Source: Arthrobacter sp. NicSoilB4
Lineage (GTDB): Bacteria; Actinomycetota; Actinomycetes; Actinomycetales; Micrococcaceae
Length of the DNA: 64,000 nt
Direction: 5' to 3'
Assembly (NCBI RefSeq): GCF_019977335.1
Contig: NZ_AP024653.1
Span: forward strand, 620,001 to 684,000
Of the stretch, positions 35,551-42,845 are shown one piece after another. The position numbers were made by a program, and so were the translations under genes. Numbering within the stretch: the stretch's first letter is position 1; each line of letters opens with the position of its first letter. Below the pieces are notes generated by a model. The model worked only from the letters and a program-made list of their open reading frames with translations, was not told the DNA's origin and did not search any database.

Positions 35551-36549
35551 GTGAAAAAACAATCCTGCAGTGCCTGCGGCTCGGCCGTGTACTTTGAAAA
35601 CTCGGTCTGCCTGCACTGCGGAACGAACCTGGGATACCTGCGGGAGCTCCGCACCATCGTCGCCGTGGATGGGCAAGGGCGGTACCGGGATGCCACCGCC
35701 ACGGTCTGGTACGCCTGCACGAATCTAAGGCTCTCCGGCTGCACGTGGCTTGCCCCCAAAAGCGGCGGCCAGTGCTTCAGCTGCGACCTCACGCGGACCC
35801 GTCCGAACGACAACGACGCCAAGGGACTCTCGCAGTTCATTGTCGCTGAGCGGGCCAAGCGTCAGCTCATCACCGAACTCGACGGGCTGGGCCTGCCAAT
35901 CGTCACCCGCACCGAAGACCCCGATAAGGGCCTCGCCTTCGACCTGCTGTCCAGCGCCAACGAGAACGTGGTCATCGGACATGCCACCGGGATCATCACC
36001 ATAGACCTTGCAGAAAGCGACCACGCTCACCGCGAAAGAATACGCGCCCGGCTCGATGAGCCGTACCGCACGATGCTCGGTCATTTCCGGCACGAAGTGG
36101 GCCACTATTTTGAGGACGCGCTCGTCTTCAGCAATGACGAACGGACCCGCGCGGGGCGGGATCTTTTCGGCGACGACACCAAGGACTACCAGGCAGAGAT
36201 TGACCGCCACTATTCGGAGGGCGCCCCGGCGGACTGGCAAAAGCACTACATCTCCCAGTACGCAACAATGCACCCTTACGAGGACTTTGCCGAGTCCTTT
36301 GCGCACTACCTGCATATCAGCGACACCATCGAAACCGCCCGGGAATTCGGCCTGATATCAACTAAGCCGGAGTCGTCGTCGTTCCGCGTCCTTGTGGAAA
36401 CCGAATGGCTGCCACTCTCGATCGCACTGAACCAGGTCAACCGGAGCATGGGCAAGGACGATCTGTACCCCTTTGTCCTCCCTGGCCCGGTGATCGACAA
36501 ACTCGAGTTCGTCCACGGGCTCCGCAGTTCAGCGAAGGCCCCCGCCTAA
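35551..36549 (+). CDS. Zinc-ribbon putative zinc metallopeptidase
   Basis: 332 residues from GTG 35551. An N-terminal zinc ribbon has Cys 6, 9, 20 and 23 (CSAC...CLHC), and a second Cys set occurs near 52-75 (YAC, SGC, QCFSC). A metallopeptidase-like region has HEVGHYF (about 181-187) matching HExxH, followed by HPYEDFAESFAHYLH near 240 that could supply the third ligand. This matches the family annotated as putative zinc-binding peptidase with zinc-ribbon domain. It has no signal peptide. It is preceded by the flgE terminator and followed by a sigma-28-like promoter whose -35 overlaps its stop codon, so it appears to be a separate transcription unit inside the flagellar cluster. Substrate unknown. 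Confidence 0.85.
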   Translation: MKKQSCSACGSAVYFENSVCLHCGTNLGYLRELRTIVAVDGQGRYRDATATVWYACTNLRLSGCTWLAPKSGGQCFSCDLTRTRPNDNDAKGLSQFIVAERAKRQLITELDGLGLPIVTRTEDPDKGLAFDLLSSANENVVIGHATGIITIDLAESDHAHRERIRARLDEPYRTMLGHFRHEVGHYFEDALVFSNDERTRAGRDLFGDDTKDYQAEIDRHYSEGAPADWQKHYISQYATMHPYEDFAESFAHYLHISDTIETAREFGLISTKPESSSFRVLVETEWLPLSIALNQVNRSMGKDDLYPFVLPGPVIDKLEFVHGLRSSAKAPA

Positions 36550-36573
36550 CGAAACGGCCACCCCTGCCGACAG
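36547..36573 (+). promoter_or_regulatory. Sigma-28-type promoter of flbD-motA-motB
   Basis: TAACGAAA, 11-bp spacer, GCCGACAG. The -35 overlaps the TAA stop of the peptidase gene. One -10 base differs from the other sites (C for T). Predicted start near 36580, about 73 nt before flbD. Confidence 0.72.
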
Positions 36574-36652
36574 TAGGAGGAGAACACCCTCCCTTGCTGA
36601 ACCACGCTAAGCGGAACCAACGCTGAGCAGAAAAACAGAGCAGAATCGGCCC

Positions 36653-36940
36653 ATGATCGTCGTCACACGCCTCAACGGAACGCGCTTCGCGGTCAATCCG
36701 GACCTGATCGAGCGTATCCACGAGAGCCCGGACACCCATCTGGTGACGCTCGACGGCGCCGCATACGTGGTGCTGGAAAGCCTGGCGGAAGTGGTCGAAC
36801 TCATCGCCGACTACCGGGCGTACGTCCTGAGCAAGGCACGGGATTTCCCCGCCGTGACGGGATACCCGTTGAGCCTCGTGCCGCCGTCGGACCCTTCGGA
36901 TGACGGCCGCCGCCCCGCACCTGAGCCACCAAGAAAGTAA
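36653..36940 (+). CDS. flbD: Flagellar FlbD family protein
   Basis: 95 residues. The FlbD domain occupies residues 1-60: IVVTRLNGTRFAVNPDLIER, then SPDTHLVTLDGAAYVVLES. The last 30 residues are Pro/Asp-rich. Small FlbD proteins precede motA in many Gram-positive flagellar operons. Their role is unclear; this is not the Caulobacter transcription activator of the same name. The ribosome site is weak. motA follows after 3 bp. Confidence 0.9.
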   Translation: MIVVTRLNGTRFAVNPDLIERIHESPDTHLVTLDGAAYVVLESLAEVVELIADYRAYVLSKARDFPAVTGYPLSLVPPSDPSDDGRRPAPEPPRK

Positions 36941-36943
36941 TCC

Positions 36944-37759
36944 ATGGATCCCGCAACAGTCATCGGACTGCTCCTCGCCTTTGGCTCCCTCATCGTTATG
37001 GTCCTGCTGGAAGGCGGCAGCCTCTCCTCGCTTCTGCTGCCCGCCCCCATGATCCTCGTCTTCGGAGCCACGCTGGCCATCGGACTTGCCGGCAACACCC
37101 TGAAGGACGTCGTCCAGGCGTTCAAGGCCGTGCCTGGAATGTTCATCGGTAAGACCGCGAAGCCGCAGGACAGCATCGACCAGATGGTCCGGTTCGCGGA
37201 AAAGGCGCGCAGCGAGGGCCTGCTGTCCCTTGAGGAAGAGGCAGCCAGCGTCAACGATCCCTTCCTTGCCCGTGCGCTGCAGAATATTGCGGACGGCACC
37301 GACGCCGAAGACCTCCGGATGCAGATGGAGGACGAGATCGACACGAAGGCCCGCACCGACCACTCCAACTCGAAGTTCTTCGCGTCCCTCGGCGGCTATG
37401 CCCCCACCGTCGGCATCGTCGGAACCGTCGTGTCCCTGACCCACGTCCTGGAAAACCTGTCCAAGCCGGACGAACTGGGGCATATGATCGCTGCCGCGTT
37501 CGTTGCCACGCTGTGGGGCCTGCTGTCCGCCAACTTCATCTGGCTTCCCTTCAGCGGCCGCATTGCGCGGCTGTCCGAGCTGGACATTGAACGCCGGACG
37601 CTGCTCATGGAAGGGATGCTCGCCGTCCAAGCCGGCGCCCAGCCGCTGTTGCTCGCCGAGCGGCTCCGTTCGATGGTCCCCGAGCACCAGCTCAAGAGCT
37701 CCGGAGGCGGCCGCAAGGCCGCTGCCGGCGACGCTGAAACGATGGATACCGCCGCGTGA
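36944..37759 (+). CDS. motA: Flagellar motor stator protein MotA
   Basis: 271 residues with four membrane helices (two near the N-terminus, two at about 150-205) and a large cytoplasmic loop between. GGYAPTVGIVGTVVSLTHVL is the MotA/TolQ/ExbB signature. It lies 3 bp after flbD and overlaps motB by 4 bp (GTGA). Confidence 0.94.
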   Translation: MDPATVIGLLLAFGSLIVMVLLEGGSLSSLLLPAPMILVFGATLAIGLAGNTLKDVVQAFKAVPGMFIGKTAKPQDSIDQMVRFAEKARSEGLLSLEEEAASVNDPFLARALQNIADGTDAEDLRMQMEDEIDTKARTDHSNSKFFASLGGYAPTVGIVGTVVSLTHVLENLSKPDELGHMIAAAFVATLWGLLSANFIWLPFSGRIARLSELDIERRTLLMEGMLAVQAGAQPLLLAERLRSMVPEHQLKSSGGGRKAAAGDAETMDTAA

Positions 37760-38583
37760 GTGGCCGCCGGCGCCCACGCAAGAAACCCGAAGCGCACCAC
37801 GTCGACGAACGCTGGATGGCGTCCTACATGGACATGGTCACGGTGCTCATGTGCCTGTTCATCGTCCTTTACGCCATGTCCACGGTGGACGCGAACAAGT
37901 TCGAGAAGCTGCGCAATTCCCTCGCCACCGGCTTCGGGGCGGTCGCTAGCGAAACAGTGGATACGGCCGAGGGCACAGTGGTCCCGCCGGAATTCGTGAA
38001 CGAACAACTGGAAGCCTTCGCCGCGATGAAGACGCAGGATTCAGCGGCGGCACCGGACGCCCTCGAGGCGGCCCTGAAAGAAGTGGACCGGCTGCGCGCC
38101 CTTGAGGAGCAGATGAAGGCCGGCCTGGCGGCCGCCGGGCTCACCGAGAACGTTGAGTTCCAGATTGACCAGCGCGGTCTCACGGTCAAGCTGGTCGGCT
38201 CCCAAACGTTCTTCGCACCTGACCGGCCCGAACTCACCGAGCGGGCCTCCCAGGTCCTGGCAATCATCTCTCCCATCCTCGGACCGGCCGCACTGGAGGT
38301 CATGGTCGAGGGCCACGCCGCCAACGGGGTGACCGCCTACCCGTCCACCTGGGAGCTCTCCTCGGCCCGTGCCGTGAATGTCCTGCGCTTCATGGTGGAC
38401 CGGGGCGGGATCGCCCCGGGGACCATCGGGGCAGTCGCCTTCGGCTCCGCGAGGCAGGTCAACGACGATTCCACCCCGGAACTCATGGAGCTGAACCGAC
38501 GCGTGGACATCGTGATCATCTCGGACCAGCCCGACGTCGTGCGGGCGCTGATTCCCGAAGTGCTGAAGCTTAGCGGGCAGTAG
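37756..38583 (+). CDS. motB: Flagellar motor stator protein MotB
   Basis: 275 residues from GTG 37756. A basic N-terminus is followed by a single membrane helix whose YMDMVTVLMCLFIVLYAMS contains the conserved ion-binding Asp (about residue 19). The C-terminal OmpA-like peptidoglycan-binding domain includes VEGHAANG near 185 and ELNRRVDIVI at the end. The gene is followed by a tandem-repeat stretch and not by fliL. Confidence 0.94.
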   Translation: MSGRRRPRKKPEAHHVDERWMASYMDMVTVLMCLFIVLYAMSTVDANKFEKLRNSLATGFGAVASETVDTAEGTVVPPEFVNEQLEAFAAMKTQDSAAAPDALEAALKEVDRLRALEEQMKAGLAAAGLTENVEFQIDQRGLTVKLVGSQTFFAPDRPELTERASQVLAIISPILGPAALEVMVEGHAANGVTAYPSTWELSSARAVNVLRFMVDRGGIAPGTIGAVAFGSARQVNDDSTPELMELNRRVDIVIISDQPDVVRALIPEVLKLSGQ

Positions 38584-38599
38584 AGCCTCTACTGCTGGC

Positions 38600-38659
38600 T
38601 GAATTGCCTATTGAATTGCATACTGTATCGCCTCTTGAATTGCCCGCTGTATTGCCTCC
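38600..38659 (+). repeat. Five imperfect 12-bp tandem repeats between motB and fliM
   Basis: Units at 38600, 38612, 38624, 38636 and 38648: TGAATTGCCTAT, TGAATTGCATAC, TGTATCGCCTCT, TGAATTGCCCGC, TGTATTGCCTCC. The array is A/T-richer than its surroundings and ends 10 bp before the fliM promoter -35. No function is recognised. Confidence 0.88.
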
Positions 38660-38669
38660 GGCATATTCC

Positions 38670-38696
38670 TTACGCCGCGGGATCCCTTGCCGATAG
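38670..38696 (+). promoter_or_regulatory. Sigma-28-type promoter of fliM
   Basis: TTACGCCG, 11-bp spacer, GCCGATAG. Transcription would start near 38704, at or one base before the GTG start of fliM. Confidence 0.75.
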
Positions 38697-38704
38697 TGGC
38701 AACC

Positions 38705-39601
38705 GTGAGTGTTTTGGATGAGCGGGAAGTGGCACGGGAGCGGACGGTCAGCGTCTACGACTTCCGACGCCCCGCGACGCTCGCGCGCGAACACAGCCGC
38801 GTCCTGGAACTCGCATTCGAAACGTACGCCCGCCAGTGGGGTACCCAGCTGACCGCTAAGGTCCGCGTCAAATCCGTGGTGCGGCTCGAAGACGTCAGCA
38901 TGCTCAGCTACGACGAGTACGCCGCCTCCCTGCCCGCGGTCACCGCCATGGTCCTGTGCACGGTCGAGGGCCACGATTCCAAGCTCGTGGTGCAGTTCCC
39001 CGCCCCGGCCGCCCTCGGCTGGGTGAACCGGATGCTGGGCGCCTCGAACGATTCGCCCATGCCGGACCGCAAGTTCACGCAGATCGAACAGGCCCTGGTC
39101 AAAGGCCTGATGGACGAGGCCCTTGAAGACCTCGGCTACTCCCTAGGGCCGCTGCTGAGCGAAACCATCCGGGTGGACACCATCCAGTACAACTCCCAGT
39201 TCGCCCAGGCGGCAGCCCCCAGCGAACTGATGATCGTGGCGGCATTCACCATGAACGTCGGCGACATGAGCGCCCCCGCCACCCTGGCAGTCCCCGCCAG
39301 CATCCTGCTGGGGCGCCTCAAGAAGGTCAACCCAACCGACAACCGTGGCGACAACGCGGCACGAGTCACCGCCCAGCTGGAACGGGTTCCGGTGGAACTT
39401 TCCGTCCGGCTTTCGACGTCGTTCGTCACCCCCAGCCAGGTCCTGGGCCTCGCCGTCGGCGACGTCCTGACGCTGCCGCACCTGGAAAACCGGCCGTTTG
39501 ACCTCACCCTGGACGGCACCCGGCTCGCAACTGCCGCCCCGGCCCGCAACGGATCCCGCGCGGCCGCTGTCATTGTCACAATCGAGGAGAATCACCGATG
39601 A
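38705..39601 (+). CDS. fliM: Flagellar motor switch protein FliM
   Basis: 298 residues from GTG 38705. In-frame TTG 38687 and GTG 38696 lie upstream of or inside the promoter -10 and are less likely. The middle domain begins RTVSVYDFRRPATLAREHSR and the C-terminal SPOA domain (about 220-290) includes LERVPVELSVRLSTSFVTPS. The usual N-terminal CheY-binding motif (LSQxEIDALL) and its linker are absent: only about 14 residues precede YDFRRP. It overlaps fliN by 4 bp. Confidence 0.92.
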   Translation: MSVLDEREVARERTVSVYDFRRPATLAREHSRVLELAFETYARQWGTQLTAKVRVKSVVRLEDVSMLSYDEYAASLPAVTAMVLCTVEGHDSKLVVQFPAPAALGWVNRMLGASNDSPMPDRKFTQIEQALVKGLMDEALEDLGYSLGPLLSETIRVDTIQYNSQFAQAAAPSELMIVAAFTMNVGDMSAPATLAVPASILLGRLKKVNPTDNRGDNAARVTAQLERVPVELSVRLSTSFVTPSQVLGLAVGDVLTLPHLENRPFDLTLDGTRLATAAPARNGSRAAAVIVTIEENHR

Positions 39602-40326
39602 GCATCACCCTGACCAGGCACGAATCGTCGGCGGAACGGCTCGTTGAAGAACTGCCGAGCCCGGTAGCCCTCAAGGTGCTGGCCCTGGTGCCGGCCCGCG
39701 CGGCCGCGCCTTACGCCCGCCAGGCCGTCACCGCAACCTTCGTCGGCTCCGTCACCGCCGATCTCGCCTTGATGTTGAGCGACCGAACGTTCCTCGACGA
39801 AGCGGCAGGTGGAATGGCGGGAACCCAGCCCGGCCACGTTTCGGTGACTGACGTGCTGCGTCCCGCGATGGAAAGCGCCAGTTCCGTGTTCGGCGCCGGT
39901 GTCCTGAGCGACCTGCGCGAGTCCGACGCCTCCGGGCTGCTTGCGGATCCCGACACCGCTGTCTTCGAGCTCTCCGACGGCTCCACTGCCGCTGCCTGGT
40001 TCGCCGTCCGCCTCCGCGAGCACGGCACCAGCCAGGAACGCGCCGGGGACGTGTTCGCCGGCGGCGAGGCCGTGGCCGGCCGGCTCGGGCGGATCAACAA
40101 CATCGAAATGGCCCTGACCGTGGAGATCGGCCGCACCCGGATGTCAGTGCGCGACGTGCTCTCGCTCGAACCAGGCAAAATCATTGAACTCGACCGCTCC
40201 GCCGGTGCCCCGGCGGACGTCCTGCTCAACGGCAGGCTGATCGCCCACGGCGAAGTGGTGGTCTTGGACCAGGATTACGCTGTCCGGATCACCCGAATCC
40301 TCGATGTTGCCGAGGGGCTCAGCTGA
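39598..40326 (+). CDS. fliN: Flagellar motor switch protein FliN/FliY-type
   Basis: 242 residues, larger than proteobacterial FliN (about 137). The C-terminal SPOA domain (about 165-240: INNIEMALTVEIGRTRMSVR, LEPGKIIELDRSAGAPADVL, VVLDQDYAVRITRI) is canonical. The N-terminal 150 residues look like a CheC/FliY-type domain. DVLRPAMESASSVFGAG sits where CheC phosphatases carry ExxN, but the Asn position is Ser, so phosphatase activity is doubtful. It is followed directly by fliO. Confidence 0.9.
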   Translation: MSITLTRHESSAERLVEELPSPVALKVLALVPARAAAPYARQAVTATFVGSVTADLALMLSDRTFLDEAAGGMAGTQPGHVSVTDVLRPAMESASSVFGAGVLSDLRESDASGLLADPDTAVFELSDGSTAAAWFAVRLREHGTSQERAGDVFAGGEAVAGRLGRINNIEMALTVEIGRTRMSVRDVLSLEPGKIIELDRSAGAPADVLLNGRLIAHGEVVVLDQDYAVRITRILDVAEGLS

Positions 40327-40905
40327 ATGGACGCACTGATCCTCGGGCTGCGGGTATTCGTGGCCCTGGGCGCGGTGCTTGGCCTCATGTGGTTGCTGCA
40401 ACGCCGGCTCGGCAAAGGCACCGGACGGCGGCGGGCTGACCGCGCGCTGACCATTGTCAGCCGGCAGAGCCTGGGCCAGAAGGCCTCCGTGGTGGTCGTC
40501 GACGCTTCCGGCCGGCGCTTCCTGCTGGGCGTCACGGAACACGCAGTCAACGTCCTGCACACCGGCGACATCCCGGCCGAAGCCGAGGAAGCCGCGGTTC
40601 CCGAAACCCGCCGCGGAGCAGGCGAATTTGCCCGGATCCTTTCCGGGTTCGGCTCGCTTCCCGGCGGGCAGTCCAGCTTCGAGGAACTTCCCGGCGACGG
40701 CAGCGAAGAGCCGGCCGGTTCCAGTCCCGGGAATGCCCCGCTGTCCCGCCGCAGCACCCTTCACCGGGACTCGCACGCGCGCGGATCCGCGCAGCGCGGC
40801 AACCCGTCCGGCCCTCACGGCCACGCGCCCCTGCACGGTTCAATCCTTGCCGGCTCCACATGGAAGCAGGCCGCTGCCGCTCTCAGGGGCGGACGCCGCA
40901 ATTGA
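40327..40905 (+). CDS. fliO: Flagellar biosynthesis protein FliO
   Basis: 192 residues. One N-terminal membrane helix (about 4-22) is followed by the FliO domain (RALTIVSRQSLGQKASVVVV, RRFLLGVTEHAVNVLH) and a disordered Ser/Gly/His-rich tail of about 90 residues. FliO assists FliP assembly. It starts right after the fliN stop. Confidence 0.9.
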   Translation: MDALILGLRVFVALGAVLGLMWLLQRRLGKGTGRRRADRALTIVSRQSLGQKASVVVVDASGRRFLLGVTEHAVNVLHTGDIPAEAEEAAVPETRRGAGEFARILSGFGSLPGGQSSFEELPGDGSEEPAGSSPGNAPLSRRSTLHRDSHARGSAQRGNPSGPHGHAPLHGSILAGSTWKQAAAALRGGRRN

Positions 40906-41813
40906 GCTTCCTGACTTTGCGCTCCGCCCCGGCGCTCCCGCCTGCCCCCACGCTCTCGCCCGCCGCCGCCGCTGAGACGGTCCGGTTCGGCACGGCCCGG
41001 CCCGGCAGGGCCCTCGTCCTCGGCATCGCCGTCGTCCTGTTTACGCTGCTGCTGCTGTGGCTGAACGCCTCGGCCGGCCACGCCGCCCCGGTTGACCCAA
41101 CCCCGCCGGTTGCTCCCACGGATCCGGCGAACCCGGGCGGCGGCAACGTCAACATCGAGATCAACGGACTCGACGGCAAACCGTCCACGGCCGTCCTGAC
41201 CCTGCTCGGCATCACGCTGCTCTCGGTGGCGCCGGCGCTGCTGCTGATGATGACGTCCTTCACCAAGATCTTCGTGGTTCTGGCGATGACCCGAAACGCC
41301 CTGTCGCTGCCGTCCATCCCGCCGAACCAGGTCCTCGCCGGGCTGGCCCTTTTCCTCTCGATTTTTGTTATGTGGCCGGTCATCAACGAGATGAACACGA
41401 TCGGCATCCAGCCCTACCTCAACGGCAACCTGGACTTCAACGGGGCCGTAGACGCCGCCAGCGGCCCCCTGCAGCAGTTCATGCTGGCCCACACCCGGGA
41501 AGAGGACATCGCCCTGATGTCCCGGGCCGCCGCAGCGGAGAATCCGGCCACCCCCGAGGCCGTCCCCATGCAGACCCTCATCCCCGCCTTCATGATTTCG
41601 GAACTGCGCGCCGCGTTCATCATCGGCTTCGTCATCTTCATCCCCTTCCTCGTGATCGACCTCGTGGTCTCCGCAGCCCTCATGTCCATGGGCATGATGA
41701 TGCTCCCGCCGGTGATGATCTCCCTGCCCTTCAAGATCCTGCTTTTCGTCCTGGTGGACGGCTGGGGCCTGATCATCACCGCGCTCATCCAGAGCTATGC
41801 AGGCACCGGATGA
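40902..41813 (+). CDS. fliP: Flagellar export gate protein FliP
   Basis: 303 residues from TTG 40902, which overlaps the fliO stop (TTGA). An in-frame ATG at 40860 would overlap fliO by 46 bp and is less likely. A cleavable signal-like helix (about 35-58, ending SAGHAAP) precedes the FliP core, as in E. coli. Core motifs: LMMTSFTKIFVVLAMTRNAL, NQVLAGLALFLSIFVMWPVI and FIPFLVIDLVVSAALMSMGM. The ATG of fliQ overlaps its stop. Confidence 0.92.
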   Translation: MSFLTLRSAPALPPAPTLSPAAAAETVRFGTARPGRALVLGIAVVLFTLLLLWLNASAGHAAPVDPTPPVAPTDPANPGGGNVNIEINGLDGKPSTAVLTLLGITLLSVAPALLLMMTSFTKIFVVLAMTRNALSLPSIPPNQVLAGLALFLSIFVMWPVINEMNTIGIQPYLNGNLDFNGAVDAASGPLQQFMLAHTREEDIALMSRAAAAENPATPEAVPMQTLIPAFMISELRAAFIIGFVIFIPFLVIDLVVSAALMSMGMMMLPPVMISLPFKILLFVLVDGWGLIITALIQSYAGTG

Positions 41814-42085
41814 ACGCCAACGCCGTCCTGGACATCTGCCTCCAGGCCATGATCGTCGCGGCCAAGCTCTCCGCTCCCGTCCTGGTGACCGCCCTCGTCG
41901 TCGGGCTCGCCATCGCGCTGCTGCAGTCCATTACACAGCTGCAGGAAGCCACTCTGTCCTTCGTGCCCAAGGCCGCGGCCGTGGCAGTCGCCCTGGTGAT
42001 CTGCGGCCACTGGATGATCTCGGAGATGGTCGCCTTCACCAACGATCTCTTCGCCAAGATCCCGGCCCTGCTCGGAGGCCTGTGA
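41810..42085 (+). CDS. fliQ: Flagellar export gate protein FliQ
   Basis: 91 residues with two membrane helices and the conserved KLSAPVLVTALVVGLAIALL plus QSITQLQEATLSFVPKAAAV. ATG 41810 overlaps the fliP stop (ATGA). fliR starts at a GTG 1 bp after its stop. Confidence 0.94.
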   Translation: MNANAVLDICLQAMIVAAKLSAPVLVTALVVGLAIALLQSITQLQEATLSFVPKAAAVAVALVICGHWMISEMVAFTNDLFAKIPALLGGL

Positions 42086-42086
42086 G

Positions 42087-42845
42087 GTGGGCATACCGAT
42101 CGACCCGACGTGGCTGGAAGCGGTTCTGCTGGCCACCGTCCGGATGACGGCCTTCCTGATCGTGGCACCGCCCTTCGCCTCACAGGCCTTCCCGGGCCGG
42201 GTAAAGGCCATGCTCGGGCTGGGGCTCGGACTGGCGGTCTCCCAATGGGTGTCCGCAGGCTACAGGCCGCGGGACACGGCCGGCTTCATCACGGGCGTGG
42301 TCCTGGAGCTCGTCACCGGGCTGGCCCTGGGGTTCCTGGTGCTGGTGGTCTTCTCCGCCGTCCAGTCCGCCGGTAGCCTGATCGACCTCTTCAGCGGGTT
42401 CCAGCTGGCCCAGAGCTTCGACCCCCAGATGAACGTCAACGGCGCCCAGTTCACCAGGCTGCTGCAGATGGCCGCCCTCGCGCTGCTGTTCGCCTCGGAC
42501 GGCTACCAGCTCGTCATCACCGGGCTCACGGGCAGCTTCGTGGCCCTGCCACTGGCCGGCGGCATCGATCTGGCCCAGCCGGTCCAGGCCATGACGTCGG
42601 CGGTCACCGGCATGTTCCTCGCCGCCGTCCAGATCGCCGGACCTCTGGTGGTGGTCTTGTTCCTCGCCGACGTCGGACTGGGCCTGCTCACCCGCGTGGC
42701 CCCGGCGCTCAACGCCTTCTCGCTCGGCTTCCCGCTCAAGATCCTGATGACGCTGATGCTGGCCGGATTTATGTTCCTGGCGCTGCCCAGGGTCGTCTCC
42801 AGCCTCGCCAACCAGGCCGCCAAGACAGTGCTGGGGGTGGGCTGA
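42087..42845 (+). CDS. fliR: Flagellar export gate protein FliR
   Basis: 252 residues from GTG 42087, with six to seven membrane helices. Family segments include RMTAFLIVAPPFASQAFPGR and SLIDLFSGFQLAQSFDPQMN. It completes the FliPQR pore. Its stop overlaps the flhB ATG (TGATG). Confidence 0.94.
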   Translation: MGIPIDPTWLEAVLLATVRMTAFLIVAPPFASQAFPGRVKAMLGLGLGLAVSQWVSAGYRPRDTAGFITGVVLELVTGLALGFLVLVVFSAVQSAGSLIDLFSGFQLAQSFDPQMNVNGAQFTRLLQMAALALLFASDGYQLVITGLTGSFVALPLAGGIDLAQPVQAMTSAVTGMFLAAVQIAGPLVVVLFLADVGLGLLTRVAPALNAFSLGFPLKILMTLMLAGFMFLALPRVVSSLANQAAKTVLGVG

